Below are positions 1-11,600 of a stretch of DNA of 64,000 bases, one piece after another. The position numbers and the translations under genes were made by a program. This DNA is from Isoperla grammatica (Eukaryota; Arthropoda; Insecta; Plecoptera; Perlodidae). Position 1 is the stretch's first letter, and each line of letters begins with the position of its first letter. Location: positions 46,514,026 to 46,578,025 of the forward strand of contig OX246740.1 in NCBI GenBank assembly GCA_945910005.1, given 5' to 3'. The notes below the pieces were generated by a model. It saw only the letters and a list, made by a program, of their open reading frames with translations, had not been told where the DNA came from and made no database searches.

Positions 1-131
1 ACGGAGAGATAATTCTTCTACTAGCTTTACTTCAGTGCTATGTATTTTGAATCTTATGTTGTTTAAACTATGGTAAACAAACTGATATTACTTGACAAAG
101 ATGGTGAATTCGGACCCTACAGCGAATTTAT

Positions 132-178
132 ATTAGTGGTATCAGTCTTTACATCGATACCACTAATATCGGTGAATT
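132..178. repeat. Short hairpin repeat
   Basis: Inverted repeat built on TTAGTGGTATC and GATACCACTAA with GAATT at both ends. The rest of 1-290 shows nothing recognisable. Confidence 0.5.
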
Positions 179-291
179 CTCAGTGTCCCAGTGTCCGCTC
201 AATCTCTAGTTTCACTGGTGTAGTAGTTGACCAATAGGCAGTAGTTGTCTTTAATAATACAAGAATGTATTGAAGTGGCAAGAACAATATA

Positions 292-1616
292 CAGTAAACC
301 ACCAGTTATACGATCGTCGAGGGTCTGGCTAATGCCATCGTATAACTCAAAATATCGTACAACTGATTATTGATATTTACAGCCACAGAACATGTGGCAG
401 CTATAAAACAAATTATGGGTAGTGGTATGTTTTGGTCGGGGGGGGGGGGGGGGGGGTTAGGGGTTAGGCCAGAGACTAGTCACATCAGTTAATGATTGAA
501 TTTAGGCCTATTGATTATAAGAAACCTTTATCTTTTATTGTTTTTAGCAATTAACATAATAATATTGACACATTAAACTAATCGTGGTAAATCTATTAAT
601 TTAATAAAAAATGGTTGACTGCTATAATGAATTCATGCTCGCTTATAAATGGCCTACAAGAAGAACTCATAATATCGCGGATCACGTATCGTACAGAAGC
701 CCGGGCAGCGGGAAACACGGCTCGCGGCTACTGACGCTGCATCGGCCGCCAACACGTAGCGCGCGAATGCGGTGAGTGAAAGCGACCCGTGAGTCACGCA
801 TACGCTGCGTTGCCGTGTCACTCACCGCTCGTATCAGGGAACAGATAACTTTAGCAGATAAGTTAGGAATTCTTTCGGAATAAAACAAGATTATTTTGTT
901 TTGCGTTTTTTTTTGTCCAAATTTAAATTGAAAGTTAATTTAGAGCAACTCTTTAGACAAACAAGGATTCGCGTGGGACTGGAATGTCAATACGATGACA
1001 CAAAGACAGCTGTTCTGCCTTGCTTCATCCACTTGCTACCTGCTTTATTGTGGGTTGAGTTGGGTTCGGTTCGGCTGGCGCATGAATGGGGGGGGGGGGG
1101 TTATACAGAACATCCTCCCCCCCTCCAACCCCCCCCCCCACCAAATCACTCACCCGCCCAGTCTGTGAACACCAGCCGCTGACAGCGCTCAATACCTACC
1201 ATAAATCTACAACCAATAAAGCCGTCATTCCTTTTCATTCAAACTTTCATTCATCAACAAGCCGGTGGTAGTCTGTGGTCGGAAACGGTGCTAGGGTTGA
1301 GGGGGGGGGGGGGGGGTGCTCACAAGTTTCGTCGGCAACAACATAAGATCAAGCCAGCAGAATGGCCTGCCAGATGACTCATTAGAGCACGGCGGTCCAG
1401 ACCGCTTTTGTCAAACGAGATATCGTATTACTGAGAGTTCCATACTTGCCTGGAGCTAAAAATACATCGTATAAACCCAAATATCGTATTATCCGATATC
1501 GTATAACTGATTGTTTTATTCATAAATACACTAAGCAAGTTGGTGGGGACCAATCGTTTTCATCGTATATGTACAAATATCGTACAACTGAGCATCGTAT
1601 AACTGGTGGTTTACTG
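292..1616. mobile_element. TA-flanked DNA transposon, non-autonomous
   Basis: Ends CAGTAAACCACCAGTTATAC and its inverted copy, with TA on both sides (290-291, 1617-1618): a Tc1/mariner/pogo-type signature. The 1325-bp body has no transposase ORF. It contains three long G runs and subterminal repeats of the ATCGTATAAC type. Confidence 0.7.
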
Positions 1617-1642
1617 TATCACATTGATACTGAACATAACAA

Positions 1643-4600
1643 TTAGTCCAGCATCAAAGTGTCGAATATCATAGTCCTGTGCAATTTCGAGGAAAGAGTA
1701 TAGCACCATATACCAATGTGTTCATAAGGTTTCACAGTATTTAGCGCACTTTGGTGCCAGAGCGATATCCGCGACTGGGGGCGGGGGCGGTGCCCCCAAT
1801 TTTGACTACGCATTGCATTGAATATCGCTCATTTACGGCCAAACGGTTGGTCTGACAACGAAAGTGATCATTATAAAATATATTTGTGTGTAATTGATAA
1901 ATATTTCCTTGTAACAATTATTCATGTACGGTATATAGTGCGAAAGTTATCGTCAATTAAGTATAAAATTAATATATTCTCAATATATAAAACCATGGGA
2001 CAACCATATATTATCAAAACATTACAAACACATTCAAACACGTATAGAAATGTCAGAGTGTTGCCATATCGGTGATTTTTTTTCATACTTTTATCTTCAA
2101 GCGATTGGTATTAGTGAAGTATTAAAGACAAGAATGCGTGGGGCTTTTGTGCGCCCGCTAAACACAGGTGTAATGCATAGAAGCATTGGCAATCATAATA
2201 TTGTACTATTTCGAAAGAAAAGTACACTTATATCTTCGTTTTAGCTTGTAAAATAATAATTTGGATGGTGCCAAGCTTCAAAATTAGGCGTTTACAAGTT
2301 ATACATAAAAAACAAAATGGCCGACTCTCATGAGGTTTTTCCTATTTATCTTCACAATCGTGCATTTTTTGGCAAAACTTTATATGACAAAAATTGTTTC
2401 TAGTAAAATTCTACACACATATGATACTTGGATATTTGCATAGGAAGTACTACTTACGTACAAATTTAATTTTTGTATGTGTGCATCTGAACTCAAATGT
2501 ACAAAACTTGGCTCCCGTTCGCTTCTTGATGAAGCAACTGTGACCTACGGGAGTGTTCTTAATATCTTCTTTTAAGCTCATCAAATAATAATATTGATGG
2601 TGCCAAGCTCCAATGATAGGCGTTTACGTGTTGCATGTGAAAAACAAAATGGCTGTCACTTCAGGTGGTTTTGGCAATTTATCTTCATAACCGTACCATT
2701 TATGACAAAATCTAACATGACAAAAAATATTCCTTGTAAAATTCTACATACAATTCATATTCAGGTATTTTCATATGATTTACCATTTACCTACAAATTT
2801 AGATTTGTGTATGTTAATCTGTACTCAAATGTACAAGCATTGGCTCCCCTGGGCTACTTGATGAAGCAAGTATGGACTATGAGAGTGGGCTAAATCTCTT
2901 CCTTTTAGCTTGTAGAATAATAATTTTGATGGTGCGAAACTCAAGTACTAGGCGTTCAAGAGAAACACGCAAAAAACAAAATGCCCGCCAATAGGGTGTA
3001 TTCAGATGTACATCCGTCGGTTGTTTGATGAAGCAAGTATAGGAGTGGGCTCAATCTCTTCTTTATAGCTTATTAAGTAATAATTGTGATGATGCCTACC
3101 TTAAATATGGGGCATTATCGAGTTACACGTAAAATACAAAATGGCCACCACTATAGGTAGTTTTTCCAATTTACCGACATAACCGTACGTTTTATGACAA
3201 AATGTAATATGACAAAAATTGTTTCTTGTACAATTGTACACACATATGATGTTTACATATTTTTATAGGACTTACCATTAACCTAAAAATTAAAATTTCT
3301 TCATGTTAATTAGTACTCAAATGTTTTTTTTTTTTTTTACGTGTTTCTCTTGAACGCCTAGTACTTGAGTTTCGCACCATCAAAATTATTGTTCTATAAG
3401 CTAAAAGGAAGAGATTTAGCCCACTCTCATAGTCCATACTTGCTTCATCAAGTAGCCCAGGGGAGCCAATGCTTGTACATTTGAGTACAGATTAACATAC
3501 ACAAATCTAGATTTGTAGGTAAATGGTAAATCATATGAAAATACCTGAATATGAATTGTATGTAGAATTTTACAAGGAATATTTTTTGTCATGTTAGATT
3601 TTGTCATAAATAGTACGGTTATGAAGATAAATTGCCAAAACCACCTGAAGTGACAGCCATTTTGTTTTTCACATGCAACACGTAAACGCCTATCATTGGA
3701 GCTTGGCACCATCAATATTATTATTTGATGAGCTTAAAAGAAGATATTAAGAACACTCCCGTAGGTCACAGTTGCTTCATCAAGAAGCGAACGGGAGCCA
3801 AGTTTTGTACATTTGAGTTCAGATGCACACATACAAAAATTAAATTGGTACGTAAGTAGTACTTCCTATGAAAATATCCAAGTATTATATGTGTGTAGAA
3901 TTTTACTAGAAACAATTTTTGTCATATTAAGTTTTGCCAAAAAATGCACGATTGTGAAGATAAATAGGCAAAACCTCATGCGAGTCGGCCATTTTGTTTT
4001 TTATGTATAACTTGTAAACGCCTAATTTTGGAGCTTAGAACCATCCAAATTATTATTTTACAAGCTAAAACGAAGATATAAGTGTACTTTTCTTTCGAAA
4101 TAGTACAATATTATGATTGCCAATGCTTCTATGCATTACACCTGTGTTTAGCGGGCGCACAAAAGCCCCACGCATTCTTGTCTTTAATACTTCACTAATA
4201 CCAATCGCTTGAAGATAAAATTATGCAAAAAAAATCACCGATATGGCAACACTCTGACATTTCTATACGTGTATGAATGTGTTTGTAATGTTTTGATAAT
4301 ATATGGTTGTCCCATGGTTTTATATATTGAGAATATATTAATTTTATACTTAATTGACGATAACTTTCGCACTATGTACCGTACATGAATAATTGTGACA
4401 ATGAAATATTTATCAATTACACACAAATATATTTTATAATCATCATTTTCGTTGTCAGACCAACTGTTTGGCCGTAATTGAGCGATATTCAATGCAATGC
4501 GTAGTCAAAATTGGGGGCACCGCCCCCGCCCCCAGTCGCGGATATCGCTCTGGCACCAAAGGGCGCTAAATACTGTGAAACCTTATGAACACATTGGTAT

Positions 4601-4656
4601 ATGGTGCTATACTCTTTCCTCGAAATTGCACAGGATTCCATTTGATGCTGGACTAA
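1643..4656. mobile_element. 3-kb foldback element with about 1.3-kb inverted arms
   Basis: Left arm 1643-2980 is inverted as 3337-4656 with a few percent divergence; outer ends TTAGTCCAGCATCAAA and its complement. Inside each arm are diverged tandem units of roughly 320 bp (starting near 2250, 2590, 2920 and 3080), and the 356-bp centre holds one more. Paired ORFs on opposite strands (1818-2075 with 4235-4492; 2594-2893 with 3416-3715) are mirror images and probably not genes. No transposase is visible. Arm divergence argues against an assembly artefact. Confidence 0.85.
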
Positions 4657-4816
4657 ATAGAAATGGGTTTGAGTTTTTAGATAATATGCATTCATATTAT
4701 TTATAGTATTCAAAGTATTCATTCAGTACTCATTCATAGTAAGAAAATTACAGGTTGGAAAAATTTAACCTTCAAATTAAGGTGAAAAGGTAGGCATACT
4801 ATAAAAACCATGCAAA

Positions 4817-5098
4817 ATTAATGTTTTTTTGTAATATCTTGAGAATGTAAATGTCCGAATTGTGGTTTCGTAAGAACTAAAAAGAAAGATTAAACCAGTT
4901 CCAAATATGTTTTTAATTAAAATGTAATCTAGTAATTTATTGTAGTTATTTTACATTAGCAATAACAACCGTAATGCTTAGAATATTTGTTATTTGTTTC
5001 ATCTAGAACTTTAAGTTCTTACAAAACCACAATTCAGAAATGTCCCACTTTTTTTAATTGTGTTACGTTTTTAAGATATTACTAAAAAAACGTTAATT
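4817..5098. mobile_element. Palindromic MITE-like element
   Basis: ATTAATGTTTTTTTGTAATATC at the left returns inverted at the right, with a second inverted block (ATTGTGGTTT...AAACCACAAT) inside. The stretch 5099-5619 to its right shows only a 22-bp direct repeat (GCGCTTAGT) near 5440. Confidence 0.55.
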
Positions 5099-5619
5099 GT
5101 GCACATTTTTTAAAGTGAGACTACCCTTTGATATTAAACATGAAACAAAACCGGTCTCAATGATAGATCACCAAAATGTATAATGTAGGCTACTATTCTA
5201 ATATCTGTTTTAATTCTATTTTCATTAAAAACGATGTATATTTAAGCAAACTCTTTATTTATTTCAATGTTAACGTTACACTGATCAGATTTGAATGTAA
5301 AAGTGTAGAAAGAAAATTGTAACAAGGAATGTAATCTATGGCAAACAGAGGGTTGACGAGAGATGTTGAAGTAGAGATCTCCAGACACTCTCAACAGACG
5401 GAACTTGGATGCGAGATAACCCCTGGCTCGACCGTACGCACGCGCTTAGTTCGGCTGTACGCAAGCGCTTAGTCCAGTTGTGACGAATGATCACCGGGTT
5501 GCTCACCCCGATCGAGGAACTAATGGGAACGTGGAAGTAAAAAAAGAAAATTAATGCCCTTATTGGACTAAAACAAAAAAGTCTTGATAGAAGGGGGAAG
5601 GGGAGAGGGGGGGGGAAGA

Positions 5620-5655
5620 TCAACGTTTTAGAGGAAGAGGTTTCAACTTGGGAAG
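5620..5655 (-). CDS. Unknown gene, probable last exon
   Basis: Acceptor TATGTATTTGTAG, phase 0, LPKLKPLPLKR then TGA. Short, so supported mainly by phase and acceptor quality. The nearest minus-strand AATAAA is about 360 bp downstream (5254-5259). Confidence 0.4.
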   Translation of the reverse strand, partial: LPKLKPLPLKR

Positions 5656-8600
5656 CTACAAATACATATACACAAGCTAACAAAGTAGACTGGTGATGAC
5701 CGGCGAATATAATGCAAAGCATGTACTGCAACAAGCATAATAAGTACTAGCAGGAATCCACAAAAAAAAAGTACCTATATGTATTGGCGACCGTAAGTTT
5801 ATTTTTAGCGACTAAGGTTCCTGGTTTGGAATTTTTGTTAAAAAATAACTTTGGAAGCAATTTGTGACCGACTAATAATGAAAATGAGCTAACTTCTACC
5901 AAAACACAAGATAGTTGATAAAGGCGGAAGAAAAAGGCAAGACGAGTAGACACATTTTAGTTTCTTTCACCCGTTCTATACAAAAGTCTTTAAAAGCATC
6001 GTAGGCAATTAAGAACGATATTGGCCTGCCTGCCATTGAGACTAGTAACATTTTGAATTGTTTAATATTTTCCCAACCTATAACCTCACATCACATCGAT
6101 CGCGGGCCAATTAATAACCGTGCAACAAGACTCTAGCCCGGCACTAGACCGTACCTTATCTGCAGATGCGGCAAGGGTCCAGTACAGACGGACTGACAAT
6201 CTATAAGAGATATGGACAATCTATATAAGAACGTACCCTTCGTGTTGGTAGTTGCCTTCGCCTCGCTGAAAGTCTGCTGCGATCTCGCCTTGGTGTGTTC
6301 AGTGAAGGAGAGCCTGGACATGGTGTCACCTGGATCGCTGGAACTGGCTGCGCATTCCTCTCATTGTATGCATTGTTCTATGACAAACCATGCAGTCCTT
6401 TCTTAGAAATAGAGAAGTTTATCTATTAACCAGTTCAGTGGCGACTTTCCCTCGCGCTTGCCGTGCGCGTCGTGGCGACTTATTTCCCCACGCTACTTGC
6501 GCGCGGTCAGTCGTAAGACCTCCTTCTCTACAAACACGTGTTGCTGACAGCATTTTAATACATGTAGTTCTATCTAGCGGAAAAAGATTGAACTAGCTTC
6601 TTTGCAGAGAGTGCGGGAAAATTTTAAAGCGAGACTCGTCACGGCCACTGTGGGAGCAATTTCAAAATACTTATGACGAGATATTACGTCCAAGGCGCTA
6701 CGGGGGTATAACCGGCGTGACGGAATATCTCGTCATGACCACGGAACTGGTTAATACCGACAGAAAGATGTTTTTATTTTAGGAAGCACATGATAAAATT
6801 TTTGTCACGTAGAAAGCAAAAAACCATTGAAAAAAAGAGCATTTTGATAATATAGAAATTTGTTTAATTTCTATAGTTTCTCTTGCATTTAAGAGACAAA
6901 AATATAAAAGTGTAAAACTTAGGTGAAAAAAAAAATCAATTTTTTATACTTAGGCCTATGGGAAAAATATATTTTGGTCTCAAATTCCAGTTGTAACCAC
7001 TCGCACAATACAAAATTTCACAAAAAATCATGTTAGATTTAAAAAAATCAATTTATTGCAATTGGTTTTAGGTTACTTTATCAACTCAAGAAAAGAACCA
7101 ACTGAAACGGTTAAATCATTCTATATGTATAAAATAGTATTCACCTGTGGCGACGCGTTGCAAGTCCTATTCCGTGTGGCACTGCTGCAATCTTGCCTCA
7201 GATAGGACGGGCGAGACGGTAGACCGAGGTTCATCCTACGGTTGTATCGCTCTGGCGGCCACATATCCTCAACGTGCCGCCTCGACACTTTGTTCTGAAT
7301 GTCGAGTAGGTCCGCTTCGCCATTGAAGATAGTTTCCTCCTCTTCTGGCACAAACACAATAAATGCTCGAGCATTTTACATCACCATATATGATTTCTTA
7401 GATTTTGTTGGTTGCAAAATGTATAGTACAAAAACATTTTAACGGTAAACCCAATCCAACGTTTATTTTCACAAAATAAATGTCAACGTTTCGACGACGT
7501 GTAGAGTCGTCCTTTTCAAGAATGTCTTGAAAAGGACGACTCTACACGTCGTCGAAACGTTGACATTTATTTTGTGAAAATAAACGTTTGATTGAGTTAA
7601 CCTTTAAAATAATTTCGTACTATGTATATATCTATCTATACTTTATTCCAACAAATTTTGGTTGGGTAAAAGGGTGTTTCCACCCACAGTCTGGAGCATC
7701 ACAGAATCAGCACCTGTCTGCCAAGCTCAGCACGTCATCTTCACACTCCTCTTCCCGCAACACAAGGAGGCAGCCTTGTATTGGATGGCAAGAAAGAAGA
7801 ATGGTTGAAGAGGCCAACTCTGCACAGGACAAAAAAAAAAAACTCTCTCCACTTTTTCCTGTCCTCCCACCACCTCTCAGTCATCAACCACTCCTCAACT
7901 CACTCTTTCCACTCCTCCCAACTTTCAATATTCAGCAGCCTTTTGTCGGCTTCCACATTAATGTACATGAAATGCTAAATAAATTATAAGTCGTAACAAA
8001 TCCAAATCTCACCGTAATCGTAGCCCCTAGCTTGATTTTGGGGATAGTTTGGTTCAGCTTCATAAGCTACTTCTTCAGGGATAGTAGACCTACTCTAGGC
8101 AGTGACAAATCAGAAAACAATTAGTCAGTGTTGATTAATATAGCCTATTATATTTAGAAATCAATATAGGACTTAAGTCTTATGAAGAAAATGAAATTTA
8201 TAGGTAATTTAGTGATGACATTATATACGGCACAAATAAGTAAATAGAGACTGTATCAATTCTGGTGGCAAGGACAACACAACAACAATGTAAAGCACTT
8301 ACTTGTCCGACACTGTCCCTGTATCTACCCTGCATTGTCTCCCTACGGGCATTCTCAAAGTCACTCTCATCTGTAAAAGCATAGGCCTTAATCATTGTAA
8401 AATACATACATATGAAATGAACGTATCAAAATAAGTTGCCGGTAAATAACGATTGAAAATTATTTAAGATTAATCCTAAAACAATAAGAATAAATATTAT
8501 AATGGTCTAATCAGATTTTACTGTCAGATAATTAAGACATGTAATTGAACAAATACTGTTAGTACTTTGACAATTTTAGTTGCTACTTTATGGGAGCCGT

Positions 8601-11600
8601 TTTTCACGGTAATTGTTTTATTATAGATACCGGTGTTCATTCATTGTGTAACGATAAAAAATTTGTAGTGTAATCCTGCTATACAAAAAAATGATGCTAA
8701 TAGGATGCTTTCAATTTCACAAACAGAAACGTCCATGTACTATAAACAATTAAACAGGCATGCACACAAGGAATCATAATCTACCAACTCTGCACAAGTT
8801 ATATTGTAGAATGTAGCCTATACAAATATGAAATAAATTAGGCCTATATTTCTTCAAATTAAAATATTTAATAATGTTTTTCACTTCACCAATTTTCTGG
8901 ATATCTCTGCATGAGAATCTCACCGTTCACGGCTTGGTATTGTTCCACTGATCTATCGATCTTATCCAAAACATGCTGCGGCGACTGATAAGGGATTTGT
9001 GGGGCCCATCCTTCAGGATCCACCATCTACAAACACACGAGCTATAGACTTCATAACAGGTAAACAAGATGACAAAAGTAAATCAACAAAAACCTTCCTT
9101 TACTGTACGTAACTCTTTATCCATAGGGTTGTTGATTCTCATCGGTGAATGTGACAATGATTCATTTGTCATTGGCTCACACACAAATACATATCTGCTT
9201 ATGAGAGTATTCTTCTATATTTCAAAAAATATACATACTTCATGTGCACATCCTTATGCCGACATTACACGACTCAATACTTTCGTCAAACTTATTGAAT
9301 TCAAGAACAAAAGCGAATCAAAAACAGTTTGATAAAAACTGTACCAACGTATAGCTTCCATTAATTGATGCTTTTTTGTCCTTGAATTCAATAAGTTTGA
9401 CAAAAGTATTGAACCGTGTAATGTGGGTATTAGAAACTATGTTGAATTGTAGATGTACGTTTACAGATTGACGACACCAAACATTAAATCCTAAAGATGA
9501 CCGTTCTGTGCAGTCTTAACAAATATACAACATACCAAGGTCATTCCACAGAAACCTTGTGGATGCTGACTGACGTCATAGATGGGTGAGGAATTGGCCA
9601 ACTAAATGTCAGTACATATTTGAAAAAGCTAGCCGTTAGGATTCACAAGGTTGCTGTGGGACCACTTTATTAGGGATGCAGTAACAGCACGTGAAGTAAG
9701 ACAGTAGGAAATTACCGAGCTCCGTGGTACGCTATCGCGGGTGGGCCACGGGCGAGACCGCTGGGCCCTCCGTTGTATCCCGGATCCCGGGATTGTTGAC
9801 TTGCGCGGACATTTACACGGGGGTTTTTTGTTTCTGGGATCCATGGCCCGAGCTCTTCTGCAGATGATATGTTAATCTGTGGACATTTGACGGCCTTCTA
9901 TTGATCATATACATAACACTTATTTCTGACTAGCCTACTATTTTTTTATAATTACTATAAATTAAAAATTAGGTTTTACAAAACCACATGCATTTGATTA
10001 GAGTTTTTCACTTAGAATTAAGAACTTGTTTCCTGAATTGAAAGTTGTTCAACTATGTTGATCGATCAAAAGTAACAAATTTAATATTGAATTGTTCTGT
10101 GAATAAACACATTACATAGTATATTTTGGACATTACAACATTCATAGTTCTTAAAGAAGTGTTTAGTCCACAATTAACCGATTGATTCGCCTCGTAATGC
10201 GACGAAACTAATAAAGCAAATGAATGAACGCACGTATAACACACACAGGATTAAGATTGAGGTCGAGTACACCTCAATAACATGTGGCCATATGTACCGT
10301 AATAGGATTCATTACTTGTTCACACTCGCACTAGCACCCACAGGTTGATTCACACATGATTGATTGGCAATTAGATGGCAACAGCAACGAGCCAATATCA
10401 ATGTGCAGAGTAAAAAATAAAGGTTTTACACGTACTTGCCTACCTCGTGAATTTGCTACATACCAAGTAAAATACACAATATTCAATTTTGTTTAGTTTC
10501 AAAACTTGTTTCATTTACAAAAATCACAACAAAAAAACTGTTGCCAGGCAATGTGCTTATTTCTTATTTTAACAATCATGTATCCACTTAATATATTGTT
10601 GCTAAATAAAAAATTAAAAAAATATCATTGTTGACTACCATTCAGTAACAGTAACAAATGTTGAAACTTGAAATTCATCTATTAAAAAAAAAATGTCCTT
10701 GGTACATTTTTCATTTCCAAGATTAATAGTAGAAGGCAATTAAATGTGACAATGCAAAACTAGCTTAATAACTTCAAATTACTTATTACATTTTACGGGA
10801 ATGGATTAAACGAATCCAACCCTTGGATTGTTATGATGCAGTAGTGCTACATGGGGCTACGCAAATGCCATATTGAATTCTACACGAAAACACGGCTACA
10901 GAAACACAAGATGGGATCTGGTCACAGGAATCAGTAATTATCTGGCAACAGCAACTAGCCAACCAACATGCGCGCCCATCGAGTAAAACATAAGGTTAAT
11001 TTGCTACTTACCCAATTAAATGCATAATCTATTAAATTTTGGTTGGTTTCAAAACTTGTTTCATTTATATAAACATCATGACAAAAACTGTTGCTTGGCA
11101 TTGGCAATATGCATTTCTTATTTAAAGGATCATGCAGGCATTTAATATATAATTGTTGGCTTTATCCAGTAACAATACAAAATGTTGAAATTCATCAATC
11201 TATTAGAAAATAATTTAATTAGTAATATTATCTCATTGTTGCTGTAAAGACAAACTGACCAATCGCAGATCATATTTTAATTATCACAACCGTAGACGCT
11301 ATGTTTTGGATATTTATGCTGATGTAAACGGATAAAATTGTCTATTAATAATTATGAGTGGTCGTCACAGGCAGCGTAAAAACTGTCTATTTTACGTTCT
11401 TTATTCGTATCTCTAAAACGGATCTAAAAATTACCGTGTTTAGATTAAATTAGAAAAGGTCAACATGATTTTGTAACAATAAATAAATTTATCTAAGAAC
11501 TTGATGAGAGTACATATTAATATTATTTATGTTGATTATAATTGTTATAAAGGTAAAGGTAGCTGAATCTACATTTTCATTTGTGTTTTTAATGAGAGCA

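Noticed and set aside
1818..4492. Mirror-image ORF pairs in the foldback element
   Set aside because: They exist twice only because the arms are inverted copies; no domain, no conservation of frame that I can test.
9629..9844. GC-rich 71-aa minus ORF
   Set aside because: Sits next to a dispersed repeat, has no splice sites in phase with the unknown gene and no recognisable domain.
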